From contig CAMRHE010000054.1 in the NCBI GenBank assembly GCA_947044405.1, positions 7,579,501-7,643,500 on the forward strand: a stretch of DNA of 64,000 nucleotides, read 5' to 3'. The translations under genes and the position numbers were made by a program. The notes below the pieces were generated by a model. That model was not told where the DNA came from. It searched no databases and saw only the letters and a program-made list of their open reading frames with translations. The stretch comes from Leptodactylus fallax. Taxonomy: Eukaryota > Chordata > Amphibia > Anura > Leptodactylidae. The first letter of the stretch is position 1. Each line of letters opens with the position of its first letter. This document shows positions 35,836 through 46,481 of the stretch, in pieces.

Positions 35836-36332
35836 TTAAATATATACGGCAACTACAATCAAAACACTTAGAATCAAAAGACACTCGCAAGCTCACATAC
35901 TCACTTTATAACTTTTAAAGCTGCTCTCAGATGCACTGAAAGCTGTAGCTGATACCTCTGGTTGCAAAGGGGATTCCTCTGGTTGAAAAGAGTACTTTAA
36001 ATAATTCTATGGATTTCTAGTGCCTTAATAATTTTAAGGTACCTTTTCTGTAAGTTATGCTTTTCTCCATCATGGCCACCATTAGTGTTGGTACCTTGTA
36101 AACAAATTAGGCTATATTTTGAAAACTGAGACAGCACATAAGTACAAGCCATGTGAATGATCCTGAGTTATTTCCACAATACTGCAAGATCTTGCTATCT
36201 TCTGATGTTCGATCTTTGAAGCTCAGTTTTAGAGATAGGCGAACCTTTTAAGATTATTTTCATTTTTGGCTTGGGTGGTTCAGTCAACAGATTCATTTTG
36301 GCTCAAAAAAGTTTGTCATGAACCAGAGCTTA
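35836..36332. other. Anonymous sequence
   Basis: No gene seen. TAGAGATAGGCGAACC at 36,230 resembles the TAGAGATGAGCGAA hAT terminus, but no partner with a matching duplication was found. Confidence 0.4.
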
Positions 36333-36594
36333 AAAGGGGTTATCCGGTTTCTAACATTGATGGCTTATCTGCAGAGGTCTGATACCTGGGACCCCGCTGA
36401 TCACCGAGAGAGCATGGCTTGTGGTAATGTTTACGTGAACATAGGTTTCAATGAGACAGTGCTGCAGTACTCACACTCATTGCAAGCTGCGAGCTGCGCT
36501 GTCTCGATACCAACACTGGGGACCCCCACAGATCTAATATTGATGGACTATCCTAAGGATAGGCCGTCAATGTTAGAAACCAGATAACCCCTTT
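36333..36594. mobile_element. MITE with 32-bp terminal inverted repeats
   Basis: Left end AAAGGGGTTATCCGGTTTCT continues through AACATTGATGGC; the right end is its complement with two mismatches. Length is about 262 bp. There is no coding capacity. Flanks are TTA/TTAA-rich, but no clean duplication was found, so the superfamily stays open. Confidence 0.88.
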
Positions 36595-36899
36595 AAATTG
36601 TCGTAACACCCGAGTGTATGACACTGTCTGGTCTCCCCTAGGACTATGTGTAACCCATCTCTAGTTCTCTAAGACACACACAGCCAAAGTTATGTCAAAG
36701 TGACAGGGACATGTATATCTATGGAAAAATGGATGGTAAGCATTGGATAAAAACTGCTACTTTAACCATACACTGTGCTGCCACTTGCTTTTACGCATTT
36801 TACCTTCTTTAATGCTCCCTTTATAAGTTATCCCTTTATAGGAGCAGAATGCTGCACCAACATGGCACTACTATTGGAAAAAGCAATGGTGGGGTTGTT

Positions 36900-37395
36900 T
36901 GTTTTATTCTGTTGTTATTATGGCAACAGTGTGGCAGTGGCAACTACAGAATTTGAAGAAAGATTTGTTGCACACTGTCAGCATGCCTGACCTGACGGGT
37001 GAAAAAGCTAGAATATCTTCTGAAATGAAAAGGATTATATGGCAATAAGAACAGAAATTAGGAGCCAGTAGAGCATCCAGATTATCCCTGTATGGGAGCA
37101 AATACCACAGCAACATAGCATTGGTGGACTTCTCAAAGGGCTTTAGAAGCCGATATATGTCCCTCCATTGCCAGTTTTCAAAATAACACATTGTGCCTGT
37201 GGTTTGCTGCATATAGTGACCATTCACCGCCTTCTGCTTCTAAAACTGATCCTCCAGCATGTGCCTCTATGCCACACAATGTGCGCTTCACTTTACAGTC
37301 AAGAAATAAGGGAGGAACAGTGGAAGAAATGGCTTGTCCTTGTGAAGATGGGGCAGGAAATGGTCCAGTGAGGAAGTGGATTGGTCCAGCCTGGG
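36900..37395 (-). pseudogene. Decayed coding remnant, possibly hAT-like
   Basis: The minus-strand frame 37,227-36,904 includes WQWRDIYRLLKPFEKSTNAM, which resembles the LLKPFEEAT block of hAT transposases, but the following residues do not match clearly. Assignment is weak. Confidence 0.35.
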
Positions 37396-38540
37396 ATTGA
37401 AATTAGGCCTGCAAACTTGGGTGGTGTCAATACTAGGACCTGGTCTTTATGCATTTCTTAATGTTGAGGTTAAATCGGATGGAATAATTACTATTGAAGC
37501 TGCAACCATCCTCCTTCTCTGATGCAACCTTGTCACCCCGACCCAATTTCAAGGTTTTATCAGGAATAGAATCATCTTTGGATTCAGTAATTTTATCATC
37601 TTCCCCACTTTTTTTGACTTTTCATGGCAAATGGATTCTTCTGTATCTTGATTTCCTCTTGTGCTGTTACCAATATGATTACTAGTATCACATCCCCTGC
37701 CACTACAACCTCAACGACCACCAATAGTCATGTCTTCCACCCCTGCCTTCTTTACATTAAAATGCTTTCTGTTCTCATTCAACTCATCAATAAGAGGAGA
37801 AAGGCTTAAATTAGGAGAAATATCTTTCTCTGTAGGTGTCCCATCACTACTGGGGATCTGTGTCAGCGAAGATGAAAAAGACATCGTTGACAGTTCAATA
37901 AGACCCTGTGGTAAATGACATGTTACAACATGAGAGGAGAACAGGGAACAAAAAGAAGCCTGAATCAAGATCACATAATTTTCAGATGCAATATCTTCCT
38001 GTGGCTGAGATGAGTGAGCTAAGTAATGAAAAACTTCATTTTCATTGTCACAAATTACAACAGTCCTGCTGCTTCTGGTAGCGCCACCAAAACCAGAAGT
38101 AGTGTTGCTGTTGCCACCAGTGGCGTAACTAAACTCTTGTGGGCCCCGATGCAATCTTTTGTCTGGGGCCCCCTACCTCATACCTACAGCGAATTCTTGA
38201 TAGGGATGGTTACAGGTGCTAAGGCGTTTAATCAACCTTAGTGTGGTTAGGATAATCTGTGGGTCTCCTTGGTTTATGGGCCAGATAGAAGCTGCAATCT
38301 CAATACTGATGCCAGTGCTTATAGGCCCCCTAAGGCTCCTGGGCCCGGGTGCAACTGCACCCTCTGCACCCCCTCAAGTTATGCCCCTGGTTGCCACCCA
38401 TATTCTTATTGTTAATACTTGCAGTCATAGATGCTGTGATGGTAGCATGAGTGTTTCCCCCTACACCACCTTTAGCCTGACCCCTGCTTTGTTTTTTCCA
38501 GTCATTTTACTTCATTGCATATATAATATAAACTGGCAAC
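37396..38540 (-). pseudogene. Unrecognised decayed ORF, Ser/Thr/Asn-rich
   Basis: On the minus strand an open frame runs from about 38,500 to the hAT MITE at 38,389 (GGVGGNTHATITASMTAS, NNKNMGGN) and continues in frame after it (SNTTSGFGGATRSSRTVVI) to a stop at 37,711. It is rich in Ser, Thr, Gly and Asn, then acidic. No known domain is seen. The first part has a second copy at 39,425-39,590. It may be the N-terminal low-complexity part of a transposase, given the hAT-like remnant downstream, but that is inference. Confidence 0.45.
38118..38389 (+). mobile_element. Short hAT-like element, perfect 8-bp duplication
   Basis: Starts CAGTGGCGTAACTAAAC and ends AAGTTATGCCCCTG, flanked by GTTGCCAC on both sides (38,110-38,117 and 38,390-38,397). 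Same terminal family as 15,380 and 40,378. Its first 100 bp match the inverted right end of the 40,378-57,595 element (GGGCCCCGATGCAA, CCCCCTACCTC, GAATTCTTGATAG). It is 272 bp, with no array. Confidence 0.95.
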
Positions 38541-38560
38541 AATTCTGACACACAAAAAAA
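38395..38560 (-). repeat. Direct repeat copy 1 (partner at 39,425-39,590)
   Basis: Shares GTTGCCACCCATATTCTTATTGTTA-like, TTTAGCCTG(A/T)CCC, TTTTTTCCAGTCA and ACTTCA(T/C)TGC with the second copy, in the same orientation. Confidence 0.7.
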
Positions 38561-39424
38561 ATATAAGATACTCTGTGAACAGTCATAGGTCACAGTGCAG
38601 CAAAATGCAATTATAGTAAATGGCAAGTGCAAATCTGACAATGTAAAACAAAAAAATTTGCTCTATTTCAAAAAAGACTTAACTAATTAGATTATTGGCT
38701 ATGAAAGGGTAAACTGTCCAGTGTATGTGTAACACAGTGAAAGCTGCATTCTCCCTCCCACTCCTATGATTTTTCTGCCTCTCTACAATTGATTAAATCT
38801 AACTAAACTGTGCTCCTCTAGTACTCCTCCTATAATATTCTAGTCCTATTGCAATGTTGGTGTTGTTTCCCTACTAGGAATAGCAGCAATTGCTTTGGAT
38901 CATGCAGTAATGATAACAAATTTGTCCCCTAGCTTGGAATATTACATAATGGCTTTTCTCCTTGCTGTCTAGAGCATTATATTGTATATTTGACATAAGC
39001 ACTGTAACCTTTCTAACTACCACTTATAATTGACTGAGAGACTGTCAGGTGATGCCAGAAGGTCCGCCTAGGTCACACAGCTCATATGATCCTCCTTCTC
39101 CTTTGTATTTTAACTGTATATTGCATGTCATGGCGGTCAATTTATTTCTTCCGAGACAAATTGCAAAGGCTTTGGTTTAGTTAAAAAGCTAAACTTTTGG
39201 AAAATTTGGGTCAAAACTGCTGGTTATGATTTGGTTTGCTCATCTCTAATGACTACTAGGGAATGGGAAAAAGACAAAGGCAGAAAGGCAGCATGGTAAA
39301 TTACATGCTACAACCGTAGAGGGGGGGCACAGAGAGACCAGACTCAACATTTGTGTTTTACTGCTTTTAAAAACTTAATTTTTATTCTCTGGAAGTACAA
39401 CTACTCTTTGGCTAATGGCAGTGT
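38561..39424. other. Anonymous sequence, hAT-like end at 39,248
   Basis: No gene. GCTCATCTCTA at 39,238-39,248 resembles a right terminus of the TAGAGATGAGC family, but no partner was matched. Confidence 0.4.
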
Positions 39425-39590
39425 TGGCTAGTGTTGTTGTTGCCACCCACATTTTTATTGTTAGTATTAGTACTTGCACTGGTGGATAATGTAACAGTAG
39501 TACACGTGTTTCCTACTACTACTTTAGCCTGTCCCATGCCTGTTTTTTTTCCAGTCACATTACTTCACTGCTTATATTATAGTGATTAGT
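39425..39590 (-). repeat. Direct repeat copy 2
   Basis: On the minus strand it encodes a peptide like that of copy 1 (GNTCTTVTLSTSAS, NTNNKNVGGNNN). The copies are about 1 kb apart, so they could be parts of two tandem element copies or of long terminal repeats of an unrecognised element. Confidence 0.65.
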
Positions 39591-40369
39591 GACATTTCTG
39601 AGTTTTTGTGTATTTGTTTTTTTTAAAATCTCTAGTTGAAGAAAATGCCAAGATAATGGCTCCTTATTTGTATTGGTTAACAATCAAACACTATTGCCAA
39701 AAAAAAAAAAAAAATTACTTCTGTACTTCATATACTCTACAGTTAAATAGGTTTACTCATAAATATATTATTTTTTGATCCAGACTGTAGGCCCAGAAAG
39801 GATATCAGAATTGAACTGGTCTTTCAATACATATTCACGTCCAAAGGTAAAGTTCTCTAACATGTATTCTGGCCAAACATTTTAAGGCAAAGACATCTCT
39901 GTGTCTCTTTTCAATAAGAAAAAAAACATAAAACAATAAATCCTGACAATATGTCAGTCGTCAAGTGTATAGTGTGCACAAAAATGGTCTGTTAAGTCTA
40001 TGAGGTAAAACACCTGGGAAAACCAAGACCTCTACTGTCAGACTGTGATTTCAGTGCTGCTTTTAGAATTATAAGTAATGATTTAAAGGCAGCCATTATA
40101 TTCACATATGATCATTTTAACACTCATTTTTAGTTGCTTTTAGTACTTGCTTGAGATCCTGAATATGCAATCTGTTTATTGTTACACTGTAAAATATGTG
40201 AAATTCAGAAAACAAATCAATGTATATGGGTTCAAAAGTATCTTGTATAGTAAGTACACCCAGGAAATACTGACTCCACAATATCAACTCTACCCCTACA
40301 GATTACAATGTCAAACTCTATCCTTCACAAATGCTAAACATGAGGTATTAGTTGGTATTTTGATCAATA
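39591..40369. other. Anonymous AT-rich sequence
   Basis: Nothing supported. The last eight bases (40,370-40,377, TATGCAAG) are the target duplication of the hAT nest that follows. Confidence 0.5.
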
Positions 40370-40695
40370 TATGCAAGCAGTGGCATAACGATTGCGGTCG
40401 CAGGGCCGACCGTGATCGTTACGGTGCAACTGTGACTGGGCCCAGAGGGGTATGGCGGCCCGCGACCAGCTGGACCACCATGATAGCGGTTGGGGAAAGC
40501 CTGGTTCCCCAACCGCTATACATATTGTTAATGTAAAGGGTTCCAACATGTAACTGGGCTCCTTTCCAATAGCTGCCAGTCCAGGAGAGGTGACTAAAGA
40601 TAAGAAATACTTACATTTACCTCTCTTGGAGTTCTGATGATTCCCGGCATCCTCCTCCAACCTGTGACTAAGGTGACGCTCCCAAACTTCACTAC

Positions 40696-41795
40696 TGGGC
40701 CACCTCAATACGTGAGAGCCCAAGACTGTGTGTCAGGTACCGTGATCTGTAATACGGGGGCACCTCAGGGTACGGTTCTCGCCCCTTTCCTCTTCACACT
40801 GTACACTGCAGATTTTAGGTGAAACTCATCCAGCTGCTACCTACAGAAGTATTCTGATGACTCTGCAATAGTGGGTCTCATCACAGATGATGATGACAGG
40901 GAGTACAGAGAACTGAACCGGGATTTTGTGGACTGGTGCCACCGGAACCACCTGAAGATTAACGCGGGGAAGACCAAGGAGATGGTGGTGGACTTCCGCA
41001 AAGGCAGAAGCCCTCCTAAACCAGTGGACATCCTGGGGACGGGCATCGAGATTGTGAACACCTATAAGTACCTGGGTTTGCTCCTTAATAATAAGCTGGA
41101 CTGGGCAGATCATATGGAGGCCCTGTACAGGAAGGGCCACAGCAGGCTCTACCTGCTTAGGAAACAGAGCCTTTGGAATCCGGGGGGCACTTCTTAGAAC
41201 TTTCTTCAACTCGGTAGTGGCATCAGCCATCTTCTTTGGAGTGGCCTGCTGGGGGAGCAGTATATCAACCAGGGACAGAAATAAACTTGACAAGCTGATT
41301 AGAAGGGCCAGCTCTGTCCTGGGGAGCCCACTGGACCCAGTGCAGGTGGTGGGTGACAGAAGGATACTGTCCGTGGTAAGCTCCATGCAGAAGAAGAAGT
41401 CCCATCCCATGCATGAGACTGTGATCGCGCTGAGCAGTACTGTCAGTGACCGACTTCTCCACCCTAGGTGTGAGAAGGAGCGCTATCGGAAGTCTTTCCT
41501 CCCCACCGAGGTTAGGCTGTACAACCAACACCGACCTAAGCGGAAATCATTACACTCAGAGAACTGAAATATCTCTCTGCCTGTTAAATCCCCCCCCCCC
41601 TCCTCTGCTACGTCCTATCTGTCTGTCTGCTATTAATGTAATACCTCTCACCTTGGAACATTCCTGTACATGTTGTATTTGTATTTGTATCTGCTTATCT
41701 TATCTTATCTTTGCTGCTGTAACACACTGAATTTCCCCATTGTGGGACTATTAAAGGACTATTATTATTATTATTTATTATTATTATTATTATTG
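40696..41795 (+). mobile_element. L2/Maui-type LINE, 3' fragment
   Basis: A 5'-truncated non-LTR retrotransposon. RT pieces are CNTGAPQGTVLAPFLFTLYT (about 40,749-40,808), KYSDDSAIVG (40,846-40,876, catalytic DD), HLKINAGKTKEMVVDF, YKYLGLLLNNKLDW, then after a frame change near 41,195 the segment ACWGSSIS, NKLDKLIRRASSVLG and RYRKSFLPTEVRLYN. It ends in an (ATT)n tail (41,757-41,795), the usual 3' microsatellite of this group. An in-frame stop follows TADFR. It lies inside the hAT nest. Confidence 0.9.
41757..41795 (+). repeat. (ATT)n tail of the LINE
   Basis: Short microsatellite of ATT units with one shorter unit, at the LINE 3' end. Confidence 0.9.
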
Positions 41796-42183
41796 TGACT
41801 GGACCCCAGCGGTCACATGTGGCGCGCCAGTGTAATGACGTCAGTGCACCCCATGTGACCGCTGAGGCCCAATCATAGGCTCCAGCAGTGACATCTGGGG
41901 CACATCACCTCAGTTGCAGGCAGAAGAGGACCGAAGAAAATGCTAAAGAAACCAGATGGAGTGAGGATTCCCAGGAGAGGTGAGGCCAGGTGAGTATAAG
42001 TGTTTGTTAGTTTTAACCACTTCGGTACAGGGCCAATTTCTCTGGTTCAGGACCAGGCACATTTTTGTGTTTTTTCGTATATGTGTGGTTTTGGGTTATT
42101 CAAATAATTTTTGCGTCTTTTTTCGGTGCCATATACTGTTGCTTTTATTTTTGCATGTTTTTTTATTTTTTTTATATCCAGGA

Positions 42184-42309
42184 TATATATACAAATACAT
42201 ATATATATATATATATACAATACAAATATATATACACAATATAAACAAAAGAGGAGGAAAAATGTGTCTCTTTTTCACATTTCACTTTTTTTTTTTTTTT
42301 TTTTTTTTA
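42184..42309. repeat. TA/ATAC microsatellite followed by poly-T
   Basis: ATATATATACAAATACATAT-type sequence and a run of about 26 T (42,284-42,309). The ORFs on both strands are low-complexity artefacts. Confidence 0.85.
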
Positions 42310-42984
42310 TGGATGCCGGGTGATTAAATATGGCATATGGTATCACACAGCAGACACCCGGTGCTAATGCCTGTGATCAGTGCCCGCAATGATCGTGGGC
42401 ATTAACTCCTCTGGCTCCTCGGTCAAAGCTGACCGAGGCGCCATTTTACCGGCAGCGCACGGGTGCCGCCATTTTGCCGGGGATCGCCAGAACCCCGAAC
42501 TAGCTCCGGGGCTGGCGTCCCATTTCTATGAAAGCCGAGAGCCTTGTGAAGGCTCCCAGGCTTGTCTTTCATTAACTTCTATTGCAGGTTACTCTATGTA
42601 GCCTGCAATAGAAGCGCCGTTTTTTTGCAATGCATTGCAATGCATTAGCATTGTAATGCATTGCATTAGTGATCAGACCCCCTGGGGTTTAAGACCCCTA
42701 GGGGTCTAATAGATGCAAAGAAAAAAAAAAAAAAAAAAAATTAAAAGTTCAAATCACCCATCTTTCCCTACAACACATATAAAAGTAGTTAAATACTGTG
42801 AAACACATACACATTAGGTATCCCTGTGTCCGAAAATGCCCGGTCTACAAATCTATAAAAATATTTTTCCTGTACGGTAAACACCGTAGTGGGAAAAAAA
42901 GAAAAACAAAAGTGCCAAATCGCCATTTTTTCACTGTTTTGCCTCTGATAAAAATTTGAATAACAAAATAATCAAAGCAATAGC

Positions 42985-43570
42985 AATTCCCCAAAATGGT
43001 ATAACTAAAAAGTACACCTGGTCCTGCAAAAAAAAGACACCCTATGCATCCTCGTACATGGAAGTATAAAAAAGTTATGGGTGTCAGAATATAGTGACTT
43101 TTAAAGAAAAATATTTTTGCACAGTTTTGGATTTTTGTTAAGGGCTTAAAATGTAAATAAAACCATATAAATTTGTTATCCCCGGAATCGTACCGAAACA
43201 TAGAATACAGATGACATGTCATTTTGGCTGTAGAGCGAATGCCGTAAAGATGAAGCCCGTAAGAAAGTCGCACAAATGCACTTTTTCTTCAAATCCACCC
43301 CATTCTGATTTTTTTCCAGCTTCCCAGTACATTGTACAGAATAATAAATGGTGGTATCATGAAAAAAAATTGTCCTGCAAACATTAAGACCTCATATGGC
43401 TCTGAGAACGGAAAAATAAAAAAGTTATTGAGTTTAGAAGGAGGGAGTCAAAAATGAAAATCGAAAAATGTCACCGGCGGGAAGGGGTAAATAGCTACTA
43501 AAAAACTTTTAAAATAGTTTTTCCTTTCAGTTACAGCAATTTTTATTTTATATTATGTAGTCAGGGGTGG
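42985..43570 (-). repeat. Repeat R, inverted partner of 58,390-58,968
   Basis: Reverse complement of the right-hand copy with very few differences over about 570 bp, including TTTGTTATCCCCGGAATCGT and AAATGTCACCGGCGGGAAGG. A more diverged copy of the same family is at 61,005-61,740. Confidence 0.9.
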
Positions 43571-43679
43571 GGCTAGAACCTGATGCCATGATGTGGGCAT
43601 GGTATTGGTGTATTATTTATTTATATTTTTAATTATTTTACTTTCATTTTTATTTTTAACTTTTTAATTTATTTATTTA

Positions 43680-44055
43680 CAGGTGCATCTCAATAAATTA
43701 GAATATCTCTGAAACATTTCTTTCTTTCAGTAATTAAATTAAAAAAGTGACCTCCTATATTTTCTAGATTTTTACACACAGAGTGTTCTATTTCAAGTTT
43801 TTTTGTTTCTGTAAATGTTGATTATGGATTACAGGTAATGAAAACCAAAATCTAAGAAAATTTGAATATTGTAAAAAAGTTCAGTATTGTAAATTCTGTG
43901 TGTCACCTGCCAAGGTTTCCTAAGCCTTTAAATGGTCCCTCAGTCTGGTTCAGTAGGACACACAATCATGGAAGACTCTGATTATGAATTGTATTACTGA
44001 ACTACTGAAATGAATGAACGTTTCAAAGTTATTCTAATTTATTGAGATGCACCTG
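43680..44055. mobile_element. TA-flanked MITE, CAGGTGCATCTCAATAAATT ends
   Basis: Starts CAGGTGCATCTCAATAAATT and ends with its complement. TA flanks both sides (43,678-43,679 and 44,056-44,057). It is 376 bp, non-coding, with a Tc1/mariner-like target. A truncated copy is at 58,109-58,388. Confidence 0.9.
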
Positions 44056-44559
44056 TATTTATTTATTTTTTTTTACATTGTGTTCCCATAAGGTCATAAT
44101 AGACCTTTGGGGGCATCTGAACACTATTTTTGGTAGGGGAGGCTGATTTCAGCCTCCTGCCCATCACTTCTGAGCTGATCTGTGTCCTCTAGGATCCAGC
44201 AACTCTAACAGTCTCTGATCCCCAGCAGATCACGATACCGCCGGGTCAGAGGCAGCTCCCATAGCTGTGTATACCGACTCTTACCTTACCTCCTGCCTTC
44301 TCTAGAAGAGCTTCGGCTCCCCGCTTCTGCAGCTGCATGATTTCATGCAGCTGCTTAAAACTGTAAGGACGTACCGGTACGTCCTTGTAGAACAAGACAA
44401 CCACTATCTGGACGTATATATACCCAATGGGTAGTCTGGAAGTGGTTAATCACTTCCCCTGGGTCTCTTCTTATTATACTCTGGAGTGGAGGGCGGAACC
44501 TCACGAATATTAGTTGAATTTTGTGGGGTTCACCTGAAGCGGCTCTAGGGGGGTCTTGG

Positions 44560-44925
44560 GAGCATATTATATTGTGTGGGGGTCACTGTGGAGCATATTA
44601 TACTGTATGTGGGCCACAGTGGAACATATTATACTGTGTGTGGGCCACTCTGGAGCATATAATACTGTGTGTGGGCCACTGTGGAGCATATAATACTGTG
44701 TGTGAGCCACTATGGAGCATATAATACTGTGTGGGGCCCAATGTGGAGCATATTATACTGTATGTGGGCCACAGTGGAACATATTATAGTGTGTGTGGGC
44801 CACTGTGGAGCATATAATACTGTGTGGGGGCCACTGTGAAGCATATAATACTGTGTGGGACCACTGTAGAGCATATTATACTGTGAGGGGCCATTGTTGA
44901 GAATATTATATTGTGTGTGGCCCCT
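44560..44925 (-). repeat. 31-bp minisatellite, inverted copy
   Basis: About 12 units of GGAGCATATTATACTGTGTG plus GGGCCACTGT, spaced about 31 bp. The reverse complement matches the arrays at 1-262 and 15,525-16,010. It is part of the hAT nest. Confidence 0.9.
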
Positions 44926-45124
44926 TCACTATACACATCACACGCCATCTTTTTTTTTTAGCAGCCATGCACTATTATTACACGCTGTAATAACATTGCA
45001 TGGTGATTATAAAACAGATATTGTGCAATGTAAATAGTAATGGAGTCACCACAGTACCTTCAAACAGTTGATCAGCAAGGGCCCGGGGTGTTGGACCCCT
45101 GCTGATCTGCTACATCTCTTATAT

Positions 45125-45745
45125 TGTAGAAATTAAATGTCTGTCACTTTAACTTCTCATTAGCTTGCTATTCTTAACAATTATAGAAATGCATCTAGTA
45201 GAAGAAGCTTACAGCCTTCGATGATAAGGATATACACTGAGAGCAAGGCCAGACACCCAGTCTAGGGCACATGTCCTAGTGGACTTGTTTGTTTATAAAC
45301 TTTCTGTGAGCTGTCCTTCGAAGAGACTGGAGATTAACACGGCTTACGCAAACAGCCCCCAGCACGTAGCTGCGCAATTTCTCCCCTCAGATGTGCAATG
45401 TAGAACAACAGGTCCCAGCCATGCTTTGCATTACGCAGCTCATAGTACTAATATACTTTGATTATTGAGATGAGTAAGGAGGTGTGTCAAGACCCTCCTC
45501 CCGTCAATGGTCAATCAGGTTAACCAGTTTTCACGCATGCTCTGTTATAATTCATAATTATTTACTGTTCTCTATAAAAGCTTATGCTATGTTTTTAATA
45601 AACACAACTTGCTTAACACCGACTGTGTGTGTCAGGCTGGTTCTTTCTCTGTGAGCTCACAATAGATATATATCAATATGGATTATAAATAATTTGGCAC
45701 CACTTGACAATCAGGATTTTGAACCCAGTTTGGGTTTCGATAACA
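45125..45745 (+). repeat. 5' LTR of endogenous retroviral-type element
   Basis: Begins TGTAGAAATTAAATG and ends TTTCGATAACA. It matches the 3' LTR (56,747-57,368) with four substitutions and one 1-bp indel by eye, so the insertion is recent. TATAAAAGC at about 45,574 and AATAAA at about 45,598 are the likely TATA box and polyadenylation signal. No matching target duplication is seen outside the two LTRs. Confidence 0.96.
45571..45603 (+). promoter_or_regulatory. LTR TATA box and polyadenylation signal
   Basis: CTATAAAAGC followed about 20 bp later by TTTTAATAAACAC. This close spacing of a TATA-like box and AATAAA implies a short R region. The same pair is in the 3' LTR near 57,196-57,228. 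Confidence 0.6.
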
Positions 45746-45747
45746 GA

Positions 45748-45765
45748 TGGAGGCACTGCTGAGAT
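45748..45765 (+). other. Primer-binding site, tRNA-Thr-like
   Basis: TGGAGGCACTGCTGAGAT starts two bases after the LTR. Its complement ends GTGCCTCCA and agrees at about 16 of 18 positions with a vertebrate tRNA-Thr 3' end as I remember it. The primer identity is therefore tentative. Confidence 0.6.
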
Positions 45766-46481
45766 CAAGGACCAACCCGTTAACCCACCAAGCCCGAGAT
45801 CTATCATGAGATTATTGGCACATCTGAATGGACAGAATAGCAGCGCTGCAAAACGGTAAGAGTGTTTCTTGGTAAAATTCTGTCCCTTCCGTTGTGTGTC
45901 AGCTCAAGATGTTGGGTGTTGGTGGTAAGTAAAAGGGAAGTTACATTTGGTTGGTCCTTTGTAAAAAGAATTCTGTTTTTTCCCTCAGATATGAAAGGTG
46001 ATTGTCAGGTGGTTTGTTTTGGTCAGAAAAGGTCATGAGTGTAACAAATGGTTGTTAAAGATCCTTGTTCCTTGTTTTGGATAGATGCCATGTATGAATT
46101 ATATATGTACTGTGCCTAAGCTGGTGGAGAAACTCTTTTGAGGACTTGATTTATTGTATTTGTAGTGTTAAATGCTGATACTGCTGTACCACACCCAGAA
46201 CACTGGAAGGAAACATCATTTGAGAAATTGGTAAACAGGAGAGACCACATACCCGATCAGAAGGGAATTTTATTTGTGTGAAACACCCTTGGATATTGTG
46301 AAGTGTTGAAAGTGATTTTATTTTTTTTTTGGTGGTATTGGGCCCGGGAGAGAGCAGGAGAGGGAGAGAATCCCCATATTTGGTCGGACAAAAGTTTAGG
46401 TCTGACTTTAACGTGCATCCTTTGCTGGAAAAATTCTCTGGCCAGAGTGTGGTTGTTTATAGAAACACAAAAGCAGCAAAG

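Larger units (their letters stand above)
42017..44445. mobile_element. TTAA-flanked non-autonomous element
   Basis: CCACTTCGGTACAGGG at the left and the complement CCACTTCCAGACTACC at the right share a 7-bp inverted end and are each bordered by TTAA (42,013-42,016 and 44,446-44,449), the piggyBac-type target site. The 2.4-kb interior is non-coding, with a TA microsatellite (about 42,184-42,236), T and A runs (42,284-42,309; 42,719-42,740), the R repeat (42,985-43,570) and a TA-flanked MITE (43,680-44,055). Class is inferred from TTAA only. It could be more than one element. Confidence 0.5.

Noticed and set aside
36230..39248. Pairing of TAGAGATAGGCGAA (36,230) and GCTCATCTCTA (39,248) as one hAT
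   Set aside because: The flanking 8-mers (CTCAGTTT and ATGACTAC) do not match.
26849..39256. Pairing of the hAT end at 26,857 with the end at 39,248
   Set aside because: Flanks ATGTTAAC and ATGACTAC agree at only five of eight positions, and a second hAT-like remnant lies between.
41980..42327. Open frames rich in Tyr, Ile and Phe
   Set aside because: They lie on TA microsatellite and poly-T sequence.
42845..43273. 142-codon minus-strand frame, with a matching frame at 58,584-58,973
   Set aside because: The peptides are alike only because both lie in repeat R; a third, diverged copy at 61.0-61.7 kb does not keep the frame.
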